From: Woeseiaceae bacterium
GTDB taxonomy: Bacteria; Pseudomonadota; Gammaproteobacteria; Steroidobacterales; Woeseiaceae
Assembly: GCA_028289545.1 (NCBI GenBank)
Contig: JANQPG010000006.1
Span: forward strand, 62,001 to 126,000
Direction: 5' to 3'
Length of the DNA stretch: 64,000 nt
The notes beneath the pieces were generated by a model, which made no database searches, was not told the origin of the DNA, and saw only the letters and a program-made list of their open reading frames with translations. The position numbers and the translations under genes were made by a program. Shown here piece by piece: positions 63,851-64,000 of the stretch. Each line of letters starts with the position of its first letter. The first letter of the stretch is position 1.

Positions 63851-64000
63851 TCAACGCTTGATGAAGCACGCCAGCGTGTTTAGCGACGGGTCGTGATCCT
63901 GTAACAAACGTTTCCCCGTATCCACGAACCCGCTTGCGACGATTCGATCGGCCCAGAAGTCGACACTCTCAAAGAGCCGAAGCTCCTGGCGATCGACCTC
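63851..64000 (-). CDS. C-terminal fragment of an unidentified protein (cut by window end)
   Basis: The minus strand is open from the window edge to a TGA at 63851-63853, giving 49 residues such as LRLFESVDFWADRIVASGFV and LLQDHDPSLNTLACFIKR. The composition is protein-like and the gene ends about 80 bp upstream of the P1 peptidase start on the same strand. I cannot assign a family from this part. Confidence 0.5.
   Translation of the reverse strand, partial: EVDRQELRLFESVDFWADRIVASGFVDTGKRLLQDHDPSLNTLACFIKR

Overview
The window looks like the chromosome of a free-living, aerobic, Gram-negative heterotroph, most likely a gammaproteobacterium of the Xanthomonadales/Woeseiales type. The evidence is a GC-rich sequence with long antisense shadow frames, a TonB-dependent receptor with an N-terminal VVTGVR-type TonB-box segment, lipoproteins, c-type cytochromes, a sigma-54 activator, the five-step HutF/HutG histidine route, and chitin/GlcNAc genes under a LacI-type regulator. 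This placement is inferred from gene content only. No rRNA, tRNA, CRISPR array, integrase or complete insertion sequence was recognised.

Layout. 1-7.8 kb: mixed accessory genes (AraC regulator cut by the window edge, VOC protein, ABC membrane domain without ATPase, secreted amidohydrolase, quinone-oxidoreductase-like MDR enzyme, membrane LytTR regulator, di-heme peroxidase). 7.8-15.7 kb: a complete histidine utilisation locus (hutG, hutI, hutH, hutU, hutC, hutF) in which all three control regions carry a TGTATA-type element expected for HutC. 16.3-30.5 kb: a chitin/N-acetylglucosamine locus (TonB receptor, TPR-sulfotransferase, GH18 lipoprotein, GH20 hexosaminidase, LacI regulator, GlcNAc kinase, sodium:solute symporter, NagB, NagA). 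Three copies of one palindrome, TGAGACAACGTTGTCTCA, mark the three promoters and define a local NagR regulon.

30.6-45 kb: small proteins, two GNAT acetyltransferases, a membrane cytochrome c, and a PAS-PAS-sigma-54 activator divergent from a three-gene membrane operon with a good -24/-12 promoter and an upstream 10-bp inverted repeat. Then come LysR and HxlR regulators with a cysteine-synthase-like PLP enzyme, a DHDPS-like aldolase, an aspartate dehydrogenase (NadX-like) and an aldehyde dehydrogenase. 46.6-53.8 kb: a tightly coupled kynurenine operon (haaO-kynU-kmo-kynA) next to quinolinate synthase nadA and a NadQ-like degenerate-Nudix regulator. With NadX, the window holds enzymes of both the tryptophan and the aspartate routes to quinolinate, the NAD precursor. 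53.8-57.7 kb: an NSS-type sodium symporter, and a MarR regulator divergent from an NTF2-like/DUF3237/PEP-mutase-family operon.

57.7-62.5 kb is visibly less GC-rich and holds genes I do not recognise: a 266-residue soluble protein, a 76-residue protein ending in a twin CX3C motif, and a 776-residue membrane-anchored protein with a coiled coil and beta-rich repeats. Between them lies a frameshifted C-terminal fragment of a TonB-dependent receptor. This block is the best candidate for something undescribed. The window ends with a P1-family peptidase and the C-terminal 49 codons of another gene.
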